Shown: in pieces, positions 35,940 to 45,158 of the stretch
Position numbering within the stretch: the stretch's first letter is position 1
How the letters are laid out: each line of letters begins with the position of its first letter
Assembly (NCBI RefSeq): GCF_026248825.1
Contig: NZ_CP110973.1
Location: forward strand, 2,995,001 to 3,059,000
Direction of reading: 5' to 3'
DNA from: Larkinella insperata
Lineage (GTDB): Bacteria > Bacteroidota > Bacteroidia > Cytophagales > Spirosomataceae
Length of the DNA: 64,000 nucleotides
Made by a program: the position numbers and the translations under genes
The notes under the pieces: model-generated
What the model was told of the DNA's origin: nothing
Seen by the model: only the letters and a program-made list of their open reading frames with translations
Databases searched by the model: none

Positions 35940-36383
35940 ATGGTTAGAATTGCCCAAACCGAAGCCGACCTACGCCGTTGTCTTCCCGCGCTGGTTACGC
36001 TGCGCCCTCACCTGAGTCCCGAAGAAGCACTGGAACAGATTTTGCTGCTACAAAAAGAAGACCGCTACGTGGTGGCCTTTGTCGATCCCGATGAGTACGA
36101 TTCTTCCGAAACGGCGGCCCCGGCAGCCATCGGATACCGGTATATGAACCTGCTTTTCAGCGGCAGAACGCTTTACATTGACGACCTGTCGACGCTGCCC
36201 GACCAGCGGGGTAAAGGATACGCCAGCCAGTTGGTTGACTTTGTTATTGCCGAAGCCAAAAATGCCGGTTGTTCGGCCGTGACCCTCGATTCCGGGCAGA
36301 ATCCGCAGCGGTATGATGCCCACCGGCTGTACCTGAACAAACGGTTTAACATTGTTAGCCACCATTTTGCGTTGAAATTATAA
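35940..36383 (+). CDS. GNAT family N-acetyltransferase
   Basis: 147-residue acetyltransferase from ATG 35940 (MVRIAQTEAD); the frame is open from TTG 35907. Motif A is clear in DDLSTLPDQRGKGYASQLVDFVI (R-G-K-G-Y-A), and a late DSGQNPQRYDAHRLYLNKRFN matches motif B. Acceptor unknown. It lies 34 bases after hemC. Confidence 0.85.
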   Translation: MVRIAQTEADLRRCLPALVTLRPHLSPEEALEQILLLQKEDRYVVAFVDPDEYDSSETAAPAAIGYRYMNLLFSGRTLYIDDLSTLPDQRGKGYASQLVDFVIAEAKNAGCSAVTLDSGQNPQRYDAHRLYLNKRFNIVSHHFALKL

Positions 36384-36441
36384 CTGAAATTAACTAGTGA
36401 AGAGAAAGAGGAATTTTCCGGTTTCGACTTCTAACCAGTTT

Positions 36442-37164
36442 ATGATGCGGATCGCCGTTTTGCTCATTGCCCTGCTTTTTACCTGGCCCGTTCAGGCCAA
36501 AAGACCGTCCAAAAAGAAGGATTATCTGGTGACGATCAACACCGACTTCGGCCCGATGCGGCTGATTCTGTACGACCAGACCCCGAAACACAAGGCAAAC
36601 TTCATCAAACTAACCAAGGAGAAGTTTTATGACGGTTTGCTGTTTCACCGAATCATCCAGAATTTCATGGTGCAGGGCGGAGATCCGGAATCCCGTAACG
36701 CCCAACCGGACCAGATGCTGGGCAGCGGAGACGCGGGTTATACCATCCCGGCCGAGTTCGTTCCGGAATTATACCACAAAAAAGGCGCGCTGGCGGCAGC
36801 CCGCAACAACAACCCCGAAAAGGCGTCGAGCGGTTGCCAGTTTTATGTGGTGCAGGGCCGGGTCTGGAATGATGCGGAACTTCAGCAGCAAACCGAACGC
36901 ATCGCCCAGATGAAAGGCCGTCAGCCGACCGACGCCCAGAAGCAGGTCTACAAAACGCTGGGGGGCAGCCCGCATCTCGACGGAAATTACACGGTTTTTG
37001 GGGAAGTGATCGACGGCCTGGCCGTGGTCGACAGCATTGCCAAACAACCCGCCAACCCACTCAACCGTCCGTTGAAAGACCTGAAAATGACGGTTTCGGG
37101 CGAATGGGTGAAAAAGAAAAAAATTACAAAACAGTTCGGGTACGTTTATCCCAAAAAAGGATAA
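36442..37164 (+). CDS. Cyclophilin-type peptidyl-prolyl isomerase, exported
   Basis: 240 residues from ATG 36442, which opens a signal peptide (MMRIAVLLIALLFTWPVQAK). A frame-open GTG at 36397 would add 15 basic residues. The cyclophilin fold shows FHRIIQNFMVQGGDPE (catalytic Arg), YTIPAEF, a long insertion with KKGALAAARNNNPEKASSGCQFYVV, and YTVFGEVIDGLAVVD. It should catalyse proline isomerisation in the periplasm. Followed by the RmlD-like gene 17 bases later. Confidence 0.9.
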   Translation: MMRIAVLLIALLFTWPVQAKRPSKKKDYLVTINTDFGPMRLILYDQTPKHKANFIKLTKEKFYDGLLFHRIIQNFMVQGGDPESRNAQPDQMLGSGDAGYTIPAEFVPELYHKKGALAAARNNNPEKASSGCQFYVVQGRVWNDAELQQQTERIAQMKGRQPTDAQKQVYKTLGGSPHLDGNYTVFGEVIDGLAVVDSIAKQPANPLNRPLKDLKMTVSGEWVKKKKITKQFGYVYPKKG

Positions 37165-37181
37165 ATCCTTTACGCAACCTT

Positions 37182-38084
37182 ATGAAAAAACGCATCCTGA
37201 TTACCGGCTCCAACGGTCTACTGGGGCAAAAACTGGTTTATTTACTGACGCAACAGCCAAATGTTGAGCTGATCGCTACGGCCCGCGGAGCCAACCGCCT
37301 GCCCGCATCGGAACGCTACACCTACCGGTCTATGGATATCACCGACCGGCAGCAGGTGCTCGAGGTGGTGGGGGAGGCCAAACCGGATGTAATTATTCAC
37401 ACGGCCGCCATGACCAACGTGGATCAGTGCGAAGCTGAGAAAGAAGCCTGTTGGGCGCAAAACGTGTCGGCGGTGGAGTATCTGGTGGAAGCAGGCCGGA
37501 TCAATGATGCGTTTCTGGTGCATGTTTCAACGGATTTCATTTTCGACGGTTCGGCCGGTCCGTACGACGAAGAAGCGTCGGCCAACCCCATCAGTTTCTA
37601 CGGCTGGAGCAAATATGCCGCCGAAAAAGCCGTTATTCATTCAGGTCTCAAATGGGCCATTGCCCGGACGGTTCTGGTGTACGGAATTGCCCACGACATG
37701 AGCCGGACAAACATCATTCTCTGGGTGAAAAAATCGTTGGAAGAGGGCAAGACGATTAAAGTGGTGACGGATCAGTGGCGCTCTCCAACGCTGGCCGAAG
37801 ACCTGGCAATGGGCTGCTGGCTGATTGCCGATAAAGAAGCGGAAGGAATTTATAACATTTCCGGGAGCGATTTCCTGACGCCCTACGAAATGGCCATTAA
37901 AACCGCCGATTATTTCCAGCTCGATAAAGCACTCATCACCCAGGCCGATTCTTCAACCTTTACGCAACCCGCCCGGCGGCCCCCGCGTACGGGTTTCGTG
38001 CTTGACAAACCTCGTCGGGTGCTGGGCTACGAGCCGAAAAGTTTTGAAGAAGGCATTGCCGTTCTGGCTTCGCAGCTTTCATAA
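37182..38084 (+). CDS. RmlD-like NAD(P)-dependent sugar reductase
   Basis: 300-residue extended short-chain dehydrogenase related to dTDP-4-dehydrorhamnose reductase. ATG 37182 begins MKKRILITGSNGLLGQKL (GxxGxxG nucleotide loop). HTAAMTNVDQCE, VSTDFIFDG and the catalytic YGWSKYAAEKAV follow. A complete rhamnose set is absent here, so substrate is uncertain. The frame is open earlier, over the cyclophilin gene. Confidence 0.85.
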   Translation: MKKRILITGSNGLLGQKLVYLLTQQPNVELIATARGANRLPASERYTYRSMDITDRQQVLEVVGEAKPDVIIHTAAMTNVDQCEAEKEACWAQNVSAVEYLVEAGRINDAFLVHVSTDFIFDGSAGPYDEEASANPISFYGWSKYAAEKAVIHSGLKWAIARTVLVYGIAHDMSRTNIILWVKKSLEEGKTIKVVTDQWRSPTLAEDLAMGCWLIADKEAEGIYNISGSDFLTPYEMAIKTADYFQLDKALITQADSSTFTQPARRPPRTGFVLDKPRRVLGYEPKSFEEGIAVLASQLS

Positions 38085-38093
38085 AAGACGTTT

Positions 38094-38141
38094 ACGGTAT
38101 CCGGTTTGTCGCTCCGGAAAGCCAGGCAGACCGGATACCGT
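38094..38141 (+). terminator. Hairpin terminator after the RmlD-like gene
   Basis: Stem ACGGTATCCGGT (38094-38105) with ACCGGATACCGT (38130-38141), a 12-bp perfect match. The T-tract is weak. Core arms GTATCCGG/CCGGATAC also occur in the terminator at 4695. Confidence 0.6.
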
Positions 38142-38178
38142 TGGTTAAATGAGTAGGATTACCAAACCCTGAACCCCT

Positions 38179-38619
38179 ATGAAATGGATCTTATTGTTTG
38201 CTCTGATCGGTGTTTCGCTGGCTAGCCAGGCGCAGTTACCCGCCACCGGTAAACGCGTCAACGGCCCGGTAACGACAAAACGTGGCATCGTTCTAAAGGA
38301 AGGTGACCAGATCCGTTTTGGCGAAGGAGGTCTGGCATCGGGCGGTTATCAGCACATCTATCTGACGTTTGATAAAGTTGGACAAAAAGCGGAAGCCGCT
38401 CACCTGGAGGAAGGATACGCTTACAAATACGCTACCGTCAAAGAATTTCGGGAAGTCGGCTCCGGCAGCGACCGGCGGCTGGTGGCCCTGGTTCGTCCGA
38501 AAGGGGGAATTACCATTAATTTCCGGGCGGTTGACCTCGAACCTGCCATGCAATCCAAAGAAATCATTTCCATCAACGGCACGGCCATCAGTAAACTGAT
38601 CTCGAAGAAGCAGATTTAA
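38179..38619 (+). CDS. Exported hypothetical protein
   Basis: 146 residues with an N-terminal signal (MKWILLFALIGVSLASQAQ). The mature part is predicted beta-rich with no recognised motif. It is a single gene between a hairpin and a long spacer. Function unknown; annotated on the basis of signal peptide, length and even codon use. Confidence 0.65.
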   Translation: MKWILLFALIGVSLASQAQLPATGKRVNGPVTTKRGIVLKEGDQIRFGEGGLASGGYQHIYLTFDKVGQKAEAAHLEEGYAYKYATVKEFREVGSGSDRRLVALVRPKGGITINFRAVDLEPAMQSKEIISINGTAISKLISKKQI

Positions 38620-39319
38620 GCCACAATTCCGTTCATGCCGGGTGTGGTTAACCGAAAAACGGACTTCCTCACCGACTGGTTGGCGGCCGTGGAGCAGGAG
38701 GTGATCGCTTTGCCAGCTGCGTTTTGAGGGGGGCGGTCTGGGCCGCCCATTTGTATTCCGGAAATTTGCTTCGCAGTAATCAAATGACCAAGTTTCCCTC
38801 TTGTGTGTATTTTCTGAAGAATCGGATGCCTGTTTTGTGCTAAACGGCGGTCTTCTTGCCCAGGTAATAGCGTAAAAAAACAACTGGGGCAGGAAGTCCG
38901 CTAAAAAGCTACCAAAGCCCAGGATGAGTACCGGGCGGAGGCTCATTGCCGTCGGACAGAAAACATTGATCAGTTGGTTGAACTAGAGCGCAGTTGCCTG
39001 ATTTGTGCCTTTTGCTTCGTGTATAGCTGTATATCGAACTGATTCGCCGGGTTCAGCTTCAAAGACCATGACCCACCAAGATAAAGTCAAATCGTTGATT
39101 TCGCTTCAGAGCTTTCAGCCGGAGAAAAACCCAATGCGGATTTCGACAGGCTTGTGGATACACAAACATTCCTGAGCAGATTTGATCAGAATTAATTAGC
39201 TTGTATTAATTATTGCAAAACCGTTCGGGCACCATGCAAATAGCCGCCGGATTGTATATATTTGTCATGGATTATTCCGTTACTTTATTGAATCTCACTA
39301 ATCTTTTACTCAGTTAATT
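38620..39319. other. 700-base spacer without an intact gene
   Basis: No complete gene is seen. It holds a 31-codon frame (38635-38727, MPGVVNRKTDFL...) followed by a short GC hairpin (GGGCGG 38731-38736 with CCGCCC 38743-38748), and a 35-codon frame at 39068. A + frame at about 38890-39045 reads like coding sequence (QDEYRAEAHCRRTENIDQL) but lacks a start and follows a stop, so it may be decayed. A promoter-like box lies at the right end. Confidence 0.5.
39257..39264 (+). promoter_or_regulatory. Candidate -7 promoter box for the GMC unit
   Basis: TATATTTG matches TAnnTTTG and lies 56 bases before the ATG at 39320. The region upstream is AT-rich but no clear TTTG -33 box is present. Confidence 0.5.
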
Positions 39320-39910
39320 ATGAACAGAAGAGATGCCCTGATGCGGGTTGCGGCTCTGGTGGGTACGACCCTATCGCTGCCTACACTCGCGGATACGCTC
39401 GAAGCATCGGCGGCCAAGCGCACCCTCAGCGGAAAGCCTCTGTTGTTTACGGCCGACCAGGACACGATGGTCGCTGAAATGACCGAAGTAATCATCCCGA
39501 CGACCAACACGCCCGGTGCGAAGGCGGCTAAAGTCAACGAAATCATTGATATCATTCTAAAAGATTGCTACCCCCAGAAAGAACAGAAGCTGTTTCTGGA
39601 CGGGTTGGCGCATACCAATGAATTGAGCCAGGCCAGCTACAACAAGAATTTCGTAGCACTCGATGGCAAACAGCGCATCGAAATCATGACCAAGCTCCAG
39701 TCCGAAGCCGCCGAGCAACGGAAAGCGATGGCGTCGCTGCCCGCCGAGCAACGGTATACGCCGTTCTTCAATACCCTGAAATCCCTGACCCTGAACGGTT
39801 ATTTTACTTCCGAGATCGGGGCAACGCAGGCGCTGGAATACGTGGCCGTACCGGGTCGCTTCCAGGGCTGTATTGATCTGAAGCCCGGCCAGAAAGCCTG
39901 GGCTATCTAA
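39320..39910 (+). CDS. Gluconate 2-dehydrogenase subunit 3 family protein
   Basis: 196-residue exported small subunit-like protein. The N-terminus MNRRDALMRVAALVGTTLSLP is a twin-arginine-type signal. The mature part (AEMTEVIIPTTNTPGAKAAKVNEIIDIIL) is characteristic of PF13618-type proteins that pair with FAD-containing GMC oxidoreductases. The GMC gene follows 76 bases later and is the likely partner; the small subunit often helps export the large one. Confidence 0.88.
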   Translation: MNRRDALMRVAALVGTTLSLPTLADTLEASAAKRTLSGKPLLFTADQDTMVAEMTEVIIPTTNTPGAKAAKVNEIIDIILKDCYPQKEQKLFLDGLAHTNELSQASYNKNFVALDGKQRIEIMTKLQSEAAEQRKAMASLPAEQRYTPFFNTLKSLTLNGYFTSEIGATQALEYVAVPGRFQGCIDLKPGQKAWAI

Positions 39911-39986
39911 TTGTACATGAACGGGGTGTCGCCCTTTGATCGGTGCCGTGTTCATTGCTCATTTTAAATAATTCTTTCAGACAGAC

Positions 39987-41705
39987 ATGAATCTTAACAT
40001 AGATAGTATAAAAGCGACCACCTACGACGCCATTGTGGTCGGATCAGGTATCAGCGGAGGCTGGGCAGCTAAAGAGCTGACCGAGAAAGGCCTGAAAGTG
40101 CTGATGCTCGAGCGTGGCGAAGATATTAAGCACATTGAAGGCTATAAAACGGCCATGACTGACCCCTGGCAGTTTCCGCACCGGGGCCGGGTGACTACCC
40201 AGATCGCCGAAGAACAGGCCGTGCAAGCGCGGACGGGTTATACCGTTTCGGAAGCAACGGGGTATCTGTTCGTGAACGACAAGGAAAACCCGTATCTGGA
40301 AGACAAACGCTTCGACTGGATGCGGGGCTACCATACCGGCGGTCGTTCGCTGATGTGGGGCCGTCAGAGCTACCGGCTGGGCGACCTTGACTTTGAAGCC
40401 AACATCAAAGAAGGCGTTGGTGCCGACTGGCCGATTCGCTACAAGGACATTTCCCCCTGGTACGATTACGTCGAGAAATTCATTGGCGTCAGTGGTTCGC
40501 GCGATGGTCTGATGCAGCTGCCCGACGGCCAGTTTCAGCCGCCAATGGACATGTACTGCCTCGAAAAACACGTGAAAGGCGAGGTGGAAAAGAAATTTAA
40601 AGAGCGGTTTATTACGATTGGTCGGGTGGCACACATCACCAAACCGACGGCGCAACAAACCGCCCTGGGCCGGGCGCAGTGCCAATACCGGAACCTGTGT
40701 AGCCGGGGTTGTCCGTTTGGGGCGTACTTCAGCACCCAGTCGGCCACCTTGCCCGCAGCCATGAAAACCAAGCGGCTGACACTCCGCCCACACTCCATTG
40801 TTACGTCCATCATCTACGACGAAGCGAAACAAAAAGCGACGGGGGTTCGTGTGCTCGATCAATTGACGAAAGAAGAACTGACGTTCAACGCCAAGATCAT
40901 CTTCCTGTGTGCGTCGTCGATGGCGTCGACCTACATTCTGATGAACTCCATCTCAAACCGTTTCCCGAACGGGTTGGGTAACGACAGCGGGGCGCTGGGC
41001 CACTATGTCATGGACCACCATTTCCGGGTTGGCGCCAGTGGTATGTACGAAGGATTTACCGATAAATACTATTACGGTCGGCGGGCCAACGGTATTTACG
41101 TACCGCGTTACCGCAACCTGCCGGGTCAGGAGAAACGGGATTACCTGCGCGGTTTCGGCTATCAGGGTGGAGCTTCCCGCATGAACTGGGGCCGTGGTAC
41201 GGCCACGGAAGGCTTCGGTGCTTCGTTTAAGGACGAAATGACCAAACCCGGACCGTGGGTAATGAACCTGGGCGGTTTCGGCGAGTGTCTGCCGTACTTC
41301 GAAAACAAAGTGGTGATCGACAAGTCGAAGAAAGACGCCTATGGGCTGCCGGTGCTGCGTTTCGATGCCGAATTCAAGGATAACGAAAAGCGGATGCGGA
41401 AGGACATGGGGAACGATGCGGCCGAAATGCTCGAAGCCGCCGGTTTGAAAAATGTAGCGATCAACGACAACGGCTCGTGGCCGGGTCTGGGTATCCACGA
41501 AATGGGAACCATCCGGATGGGGAACGATCCGAAACAGTCGGTTCTGAATAAATTCAATCAGGTTCACGCGGTGAAAAACGTCTTCAACACCGACGGAGGC
41601 TTCATGGTGTCGGCGTCGTGCGTCAACCCGTCGCTGACCTACATGGCCATGACCGCCCGCGCGGCTAATTATGCCGTGCAGGAGTTGAAGCGCCAGAACC
41701 TGTAA
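39987..41705 (+). CDS. GMC family FAD-dependent oxidoreductase
   Basis: 572-residue large subunit of a sugar- or alcohol-oxidising enzyme. FAD binding is shown by VVGSGISGGWAAKELTEKG (residues 18-36) and LMLERG; the C-terminal active segment GIHEMGTIRMGNDP and NVFNTDGG...CVNPSLTYMAMTARAA is typical of GMC enzymes. It lacks its own Tat signal and follows a subunit with one, consistent with co-export. Electron acceptor is unknown. A long hairpin follows. Confidence 0.92.
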   Translation: MNLNIDSIKATTYDAIVVGSGISGGWAAKELTEKGLKVLMLERGEDIKHIEGYKTAMTDPWQFPHRGRVTTQIAEEQAVQARTGYTVSEATGYLFVNDKENPYLEDKRFDWMRGYHTGGRSLMWGRQSYRLGDLDFEANIKEGVGADWPIRYKDISPWYDYVEKFIGVSGSRDGLMQLPDGQFQPPMDMYCLEKHVKGEVEKKFKERFITIGRVAHITKPTAQQTALGRAQCQYRNLCSRGCPFGAYFSTQSATLPAAMKTKRLTLRPHSIVTSIIYDEAKQKATGVRVLDQLTKEELTFNAKIIFLCASSMASTYILMNSISNRFPNGLGNDSGALGHYVMDHHFRVGASGMYEGFTDKYYYGRRANGIYVPRYRNLPGQEKRDYLRGFGYQGGASRMNWGRGTATEGFGASFKDEMTKPGPWVMNLGGFGECLPYFENKVVIDKSKKDAYGLPVLRFDAEFKDNEKRMRKDMGNDAAEMLEAAGLKNVAINDNGSWPGLGIHEMGTIRMGNDPKQSVLNKFNQVHAVKNVFNTDGGFMVSASCVNPSLTYMAMTARAANYAVQELKRQNL

Positions 41706-41726
41706 GCCAACCGGCTTTTTAAGTTA

Positions 41727-41793
41727 AGAGTGAGGAGTTAAGAATGAAGAGTTAAACGCGTCCGCCAACTCTTCATTCTTAACTCCTCACTCT
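41727..41793. repeat. Perfect 27-bp-stem intergenic hairpin (family member 3)
   Basis: Arms 41727-41753 and 41767-41793 are exact reverse complements (27 of 27) with a 13-base loop, followed by TCATTCTTTTT. The core AGTTAAGAATGAAGAGTT recurs near 59.73 kb and in part near 22.12 kb. It lies between the GMC and YgiQ genes and could also act as a terminator. Confidence 0.85.
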
Positions 41794-41857
41794 TCATTCT
41801 TTTTGGTGAATTATTTTTGAAATTCGGTGTTCTATCAGGAAGATAAGTCACTTACTC

Positions 41858-43759
41858 ATGATTGAAAGACCCATTACCGACTGGTTGCCGCTGACGAAAC
41901 AGGAAGTTGAGAAAAGAGGCTGGGATGAAGTTGATATTGTGCTGGTGTCGGGAGATGCTTACGTAGACCATCCGGCGTTCGGAACGGCCGTGATCGGTCG
42001 CATCATGGAAAGTGAAGGCTTTCGGGTGGCCATCGTTGCCCAGCCCAACTGGAAGGATGACCTGCGCGACTTCAAGAAATTTGGAAAACCGAAATACTTC
42101 TTTGGGGTGACGGCGGGCTGTATGGATTCGATGGTGAACCACTACACAGCCAACAAACGCCTGCGCTCCAACGACTCCTATACGCCCGGCGGGGAAGCGG
42201 GTTTTCGGCCCGACTACGCGACGATTGTTTACACCAAAATTCTGAAACAACTGTATCCGGACGTGCCGGTGCTGCTCGGCGGTATTGAAGCCTCGCTGCG
42301 CCGGGTTACGCATTATGACTACTGGCAGGACCGACTGATGCCGTCCATTCTGGTGGATGCGCAGGCCGATATGCTGGTGTACGGAATGGGGGAGCAGCCC
42401 CTGCGCGAAATTCTGAGACTGGCACGGCAGGGCGTACCGTTTTCGTCGATGCGCAACATCAACCAGGTGGCGTTTCTGCACGATGCCAGCACCGAACTAC
42501 GCGATTACAACAACTGGAACACCGTTGCGCTGGCGAGTCACGAGGAGTGTCTGGAGGATAAGATTAAATACGCGGCTAACTTCAAAGTTGTTGAGGTTGA
42601 ATCAAACAAGTGGCAGGCCAACCGGATCACGCAGGACGTGGGCGACCAGGTGCTGGTGATCAATCCGCCGTTCAAGACGATGGAGGAGGCCGAAATTGAT
42701 AAGTCGTTTGATTTGCCGTACACGCGGCTGCCGCACCCGAAATATAAAAAGCGGGGACCGATTCCAGCCTATGAAATGATCAAATTCTCGGTCAACATGC
42801 ACCGGGGTTGTTTCGGCGGTTGTAGCTTCTGCACGATTTCGGCCCACCAGGGCAAATTCATCGCGTCGCGCAGTGAGAAGTCGGTTCTGAAAGAAGTGGA
42901 CGAAATTACGAAGCATCCCGAGTTCAAGGGCTACATTTCGGATTTGGGCGGACCGTCGGCCAACATGTATAAAATGAAGGGCAAAGACGAAGCGATCTGC
43001 GCCCGTTGCCAGAGTCCAAGCTGCATTCATCCGGTGATCTGTTCGAACCTCGACACCTCGCACAAACCGCTGACCGAAATTTACCGCAAAGTTGACGCCA
43101 ATCCCGCCATCAAAAAGGCATTTGTCGGCTCCGGCGTCCGGTATGATTTGCTGGTCGATGATTTCAATAAGAATAATCAGGACGGTAACCACGACGAATA
43201 CATGGAGCAACTGGTGACGCGCCACGTATCGGGCCGGTTGAAGGTTGCCCCCGAGCATACGTCAGACGATACACTGCGGGTGATGCGGAAACCGTCTTTC
43301 AAGTATTTCAAGCTATTTAAGCAGAAGTACGACAAGATTCAGGAGAAGTTCAACCTGAAGCAACCGCTGATTCCGTATTTCATTTCCTCGCACCCGGGTT
43401 GCGAAGAGCAGGACATGGCCAACCTGGCCGCCGAAACCAAAGACCTCGGGTTTCAACTCGAACAGGTGCAGGACTTTACGCCTACGCCGATGACGGTAGC
43501 CGAAGTAATTTACTACTCGGGCGTGCATCCATACACACTGAAACCGGTTAAAACGGCGAAGACGCGGGAAGAAAAGCAGGCCCAAAACCGGTATTTCTTT
43601 TGGTACAAACCCGAATACAAAGACTGGATTCGCAACCGCCTGAATAAACTCAACCGGCCAGACCTGGTAGAGCGCTTGCTGGGTACTTCCAAAAAGGAAA
43701 AAACGGGCAAACCGGCTTTCTCACGCAATTTTTCGGGCAAAAAGAAGGGAAAACGATAA
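41858..43759 (+). CDS. YgiQ family radical SAM protein
   Basis: 633-residue radical SAM enzyme of unknown reaction. The cluster motif CxxxCxxC is RGCFGGCSFCTIS (Cys 318, 322, 325). An N-terminal cobalamin-domain-like segment precedes it, and a Cys-rich CARCQSPSCIHP motif follows, as in other YgiQ proteins. Long basic C-terminal tail (KKGKR). Length is normal for the family (about 600-730). Confidence 0.93.
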   Translation: MIERPITDWLPLTKQEVEKRGWDEVDIVLVSGDAYVDHPAFGTAVIGRIMESEGFRVAIVAQPNWKDDLRDFKKFGKPKYFFGVTAGCMDSMVNHYTANKRLRSNDSYTPGGEAGFRPDYATIVYTKILKQLYPDVPVLLGGIEASLRRVTHYDYWQDRLMPSILVDAQADMLVYGMGEQPLREILRLARQGVPFSSMRNINQVAFLHDASTELRDYNNWNTVALASHEECLEDKIKYAANFKVVEVESNKWQANRITQDVGDQVLVINPPFKTMEEAEIDKSFDLPYTRLPHPKYKKRGPIPAYEMIKFSVNMHRGCFGGCSFCTISAHQGKFIASRSEKSVLKEVDEITKHPEFKGYISDLGGPSANMYKMKGKDEAICARCQSPSCIHPVICSNLDTSHKPLTEIYRKVDANPAIKKAFVGSGVRYDLLVDDFNKNNQDGNHDEYMEQLVTRHVSGRLKVAPEHTSDDTLRVMRKPSFKYFKLFKQKYDKIQEKFNLKQPLIPYFISSHPGCEEQDMANLAAETKDLGFQLEQVQDFTPTPMTVAEVIYYSGVHPYTLKPVKTAKTREEKQAQNRYFFWYKPEYKDWIRNRLNKLNRPDLVERLLGTSKKEKTGKPAFSRNFSGKKKGKR

Positions 43760-43787
43760 GGCTGTTGCAACCCTTTTGGGAACAGCC
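43760..43787 (+). terminator. Short hairpin after ygiQ
   Basis: Stem GGCTGTT (43760-43766) with AACAGCC (43781-43787), and an inner CCC/GGG pair around TTTT. Modest strength, no long T-run. Confidence 0.4.
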
Positions 43788-43825
43788 GTGTCATAACGTT
43801 CAGAGCCGGTTTTGACAACGGTAGC

Positions 43826-45082
43826 ATGAAAGCCAGATTTCGCAGCGTACTTTTTGCGGTAGTGTTATGGAACGTCGTCGCCTGCGACCGGATTGCCGAC
43901 GAAGCCGCGCCCGGTACGGACCCGATCGATGTTGAAGAAATAGCCTACTACACCCTACCTGATCAGCAGGTTGCCATTGATCTGAAATCGATTTCCGGTC
44001 TGAGCGCCGTTACAACGCTGCGCATCACGCAGACGCCCCGACTGGGCCGCGCTACTTTCAACGGCAGCGGACTCCTGGTTTACACCCCACGTTCCACGTT
44101 TGTAGTGGGTGAAGATCAGTTTGTGGTCAGTGCGGCCAACGCGTCAACGCTCGCCCGCTCGTTCCGAATCAACATGGCAGCCGACAGCAGCCGGATTCCC
44201 TGCAATGCCGGGCCGCTACCGGATTGGTACCGAACGCCGGAGAACAAGACCGTCATCATGGATGTGTTGAAAAACGACCGGTTTTGTGATGCGACGGTTG
44301 ATCTGGCGAGTCTGGAGGTGGGGCAGCAGCCCGAACACGGTCAACTGACGGTTGAAAATGGAAAGGTTATTTATGCTCCCACGGCGGGATTCAACGGTTT
44401 CGATTATTTCTTTTATAAAGTAAAAGCGGTCTTCTCCGATAAAGATCGCACGTTTCTGGCACCGGTCAAAATTGGGGTTGGCGACCCGTACAAGGATTGC
44501 CAGATTAGCCTGCGTGACGACGACGTATACTGGAAGCAGTGGTTTATAACCGATTCCCTGCGCATTCCGGTACTGAGCAACGACCAGCTCTGCCGCTCCC
44601 GCTTCGACCTGCCGATTACCATTACCAAAGCGCCGAGTAACGGGACGGCAAAGGTGAGAAACAACATGGTAATCTACTATCCAGCCAATGGCTTTGCGGG
44701 GGAAGATCAGCTGACTTATAATCGTTGCGACAAGGGGGAATGCCAGGAAGCTACTGCCCGAATCTCGATCAGCGGTGCGGGCGCCAGCTGTACTTTGCAG
44801 GCCCGTAACGACAACGGTCAGATTTTGTCAGCCGCACTGCCCCCAGATCCGGCCCGGCGTGTGGTGTTTATCTACGCGCTTGGAAATGACCAGGTTTGCG
44901 CTCCGTTGCGGCACATGGTGATTACCGATAACCCGTCTCAGGCCAATTTGCAAGTGTTACCGAACGGGGTGATTACGTACCGGCCAACGGCGGGTTTTAA
45001 AGGAAACCTGCACTTTACGTATGAACTGACGGACGTAAACAACCACAAGTCCTCGGCGGCAGTGAATCTTGCCATTAAATAA
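43826..45082 (+). CDS. Lipoprotein with Ig-like (Big_9/tandem-95-type) repeats
   Basis: 418-residue surface lipoprotein (signal ends VVAC, Cys 20). Four Ig-like repeats of about 85-95 residues follow, each ending in a GF.G.D.F.Y-type strand (for example PTAGFNGFDYFFYKV and PANGFAGEDQLTYN). Repeats 2-4 each carry a cysteine near their start (PCNAG, KDCQIS, ASCTLQ) and one in a conserved L.ND..C motif (NDRFC, NDQLC, NDQVC), suggesting one disulfide per repeat. Likely a surface or adhesive role. It precedes the sigma gene by 76 bases. Confidence 0.75.
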   Translation: MKARFRSVLFAVVLWNVVACDRIADEAAPGTDPIDVEEIAYYTLPDQQVAIDLKSISGLSAVTTLRITQTPRLGRATFNGSGLLVYTPRSTFVVGEDQFVVSAANASTLARSFRINMAADSSRIPCNAGPLPDWYRTPENKTVIMDVLKNDRFCDATVDLASLEVGQQPEHGQLTVENGKVIYAPTAGFNGFDYFFYKVKAVFSDKDRTFLAPVKIGVGDPYKDCQISLRDDDVYWKQWFITDSLRIPVLSNDQLCRSRFDLPITITKAPSNGTAKVRNNMVIYYPANGFAGEDQLTYNRCDKGECQEATARISISGAGASCTLQARNDNGQILSAALPPDPARRVVFIYALGNDQVCAPLRHMVITDNPSQANLQVLPNGVITYRPTAGFKGNLHFTYELTDVNNHKSSAAVNLAIK

Positions 45083-45158
45083 ATTCAGACGGGTGAGTTT
45101 GCTCCCTGAACGAAAAAACCGTAATTCGTAAGATTACTTTCGGTTCTTCAGAAACCCG

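Noticed and set aside
38635..38727. 31-codon frame in the long spacer
   Set aside because: Too short and without recognisable features to call as a gene; kept only as a note in the spacer entry.
38293..38946. 217-codon minus-strand frame near 38.6 kb
   Set aside because: More than half is antisense to the exported 146-residue protein, and no signal, domain or conserved motif is seen.
39068..39175. 35-codon frame in the long spacer
   Set aside because: No motif, signal or spacing to support it.
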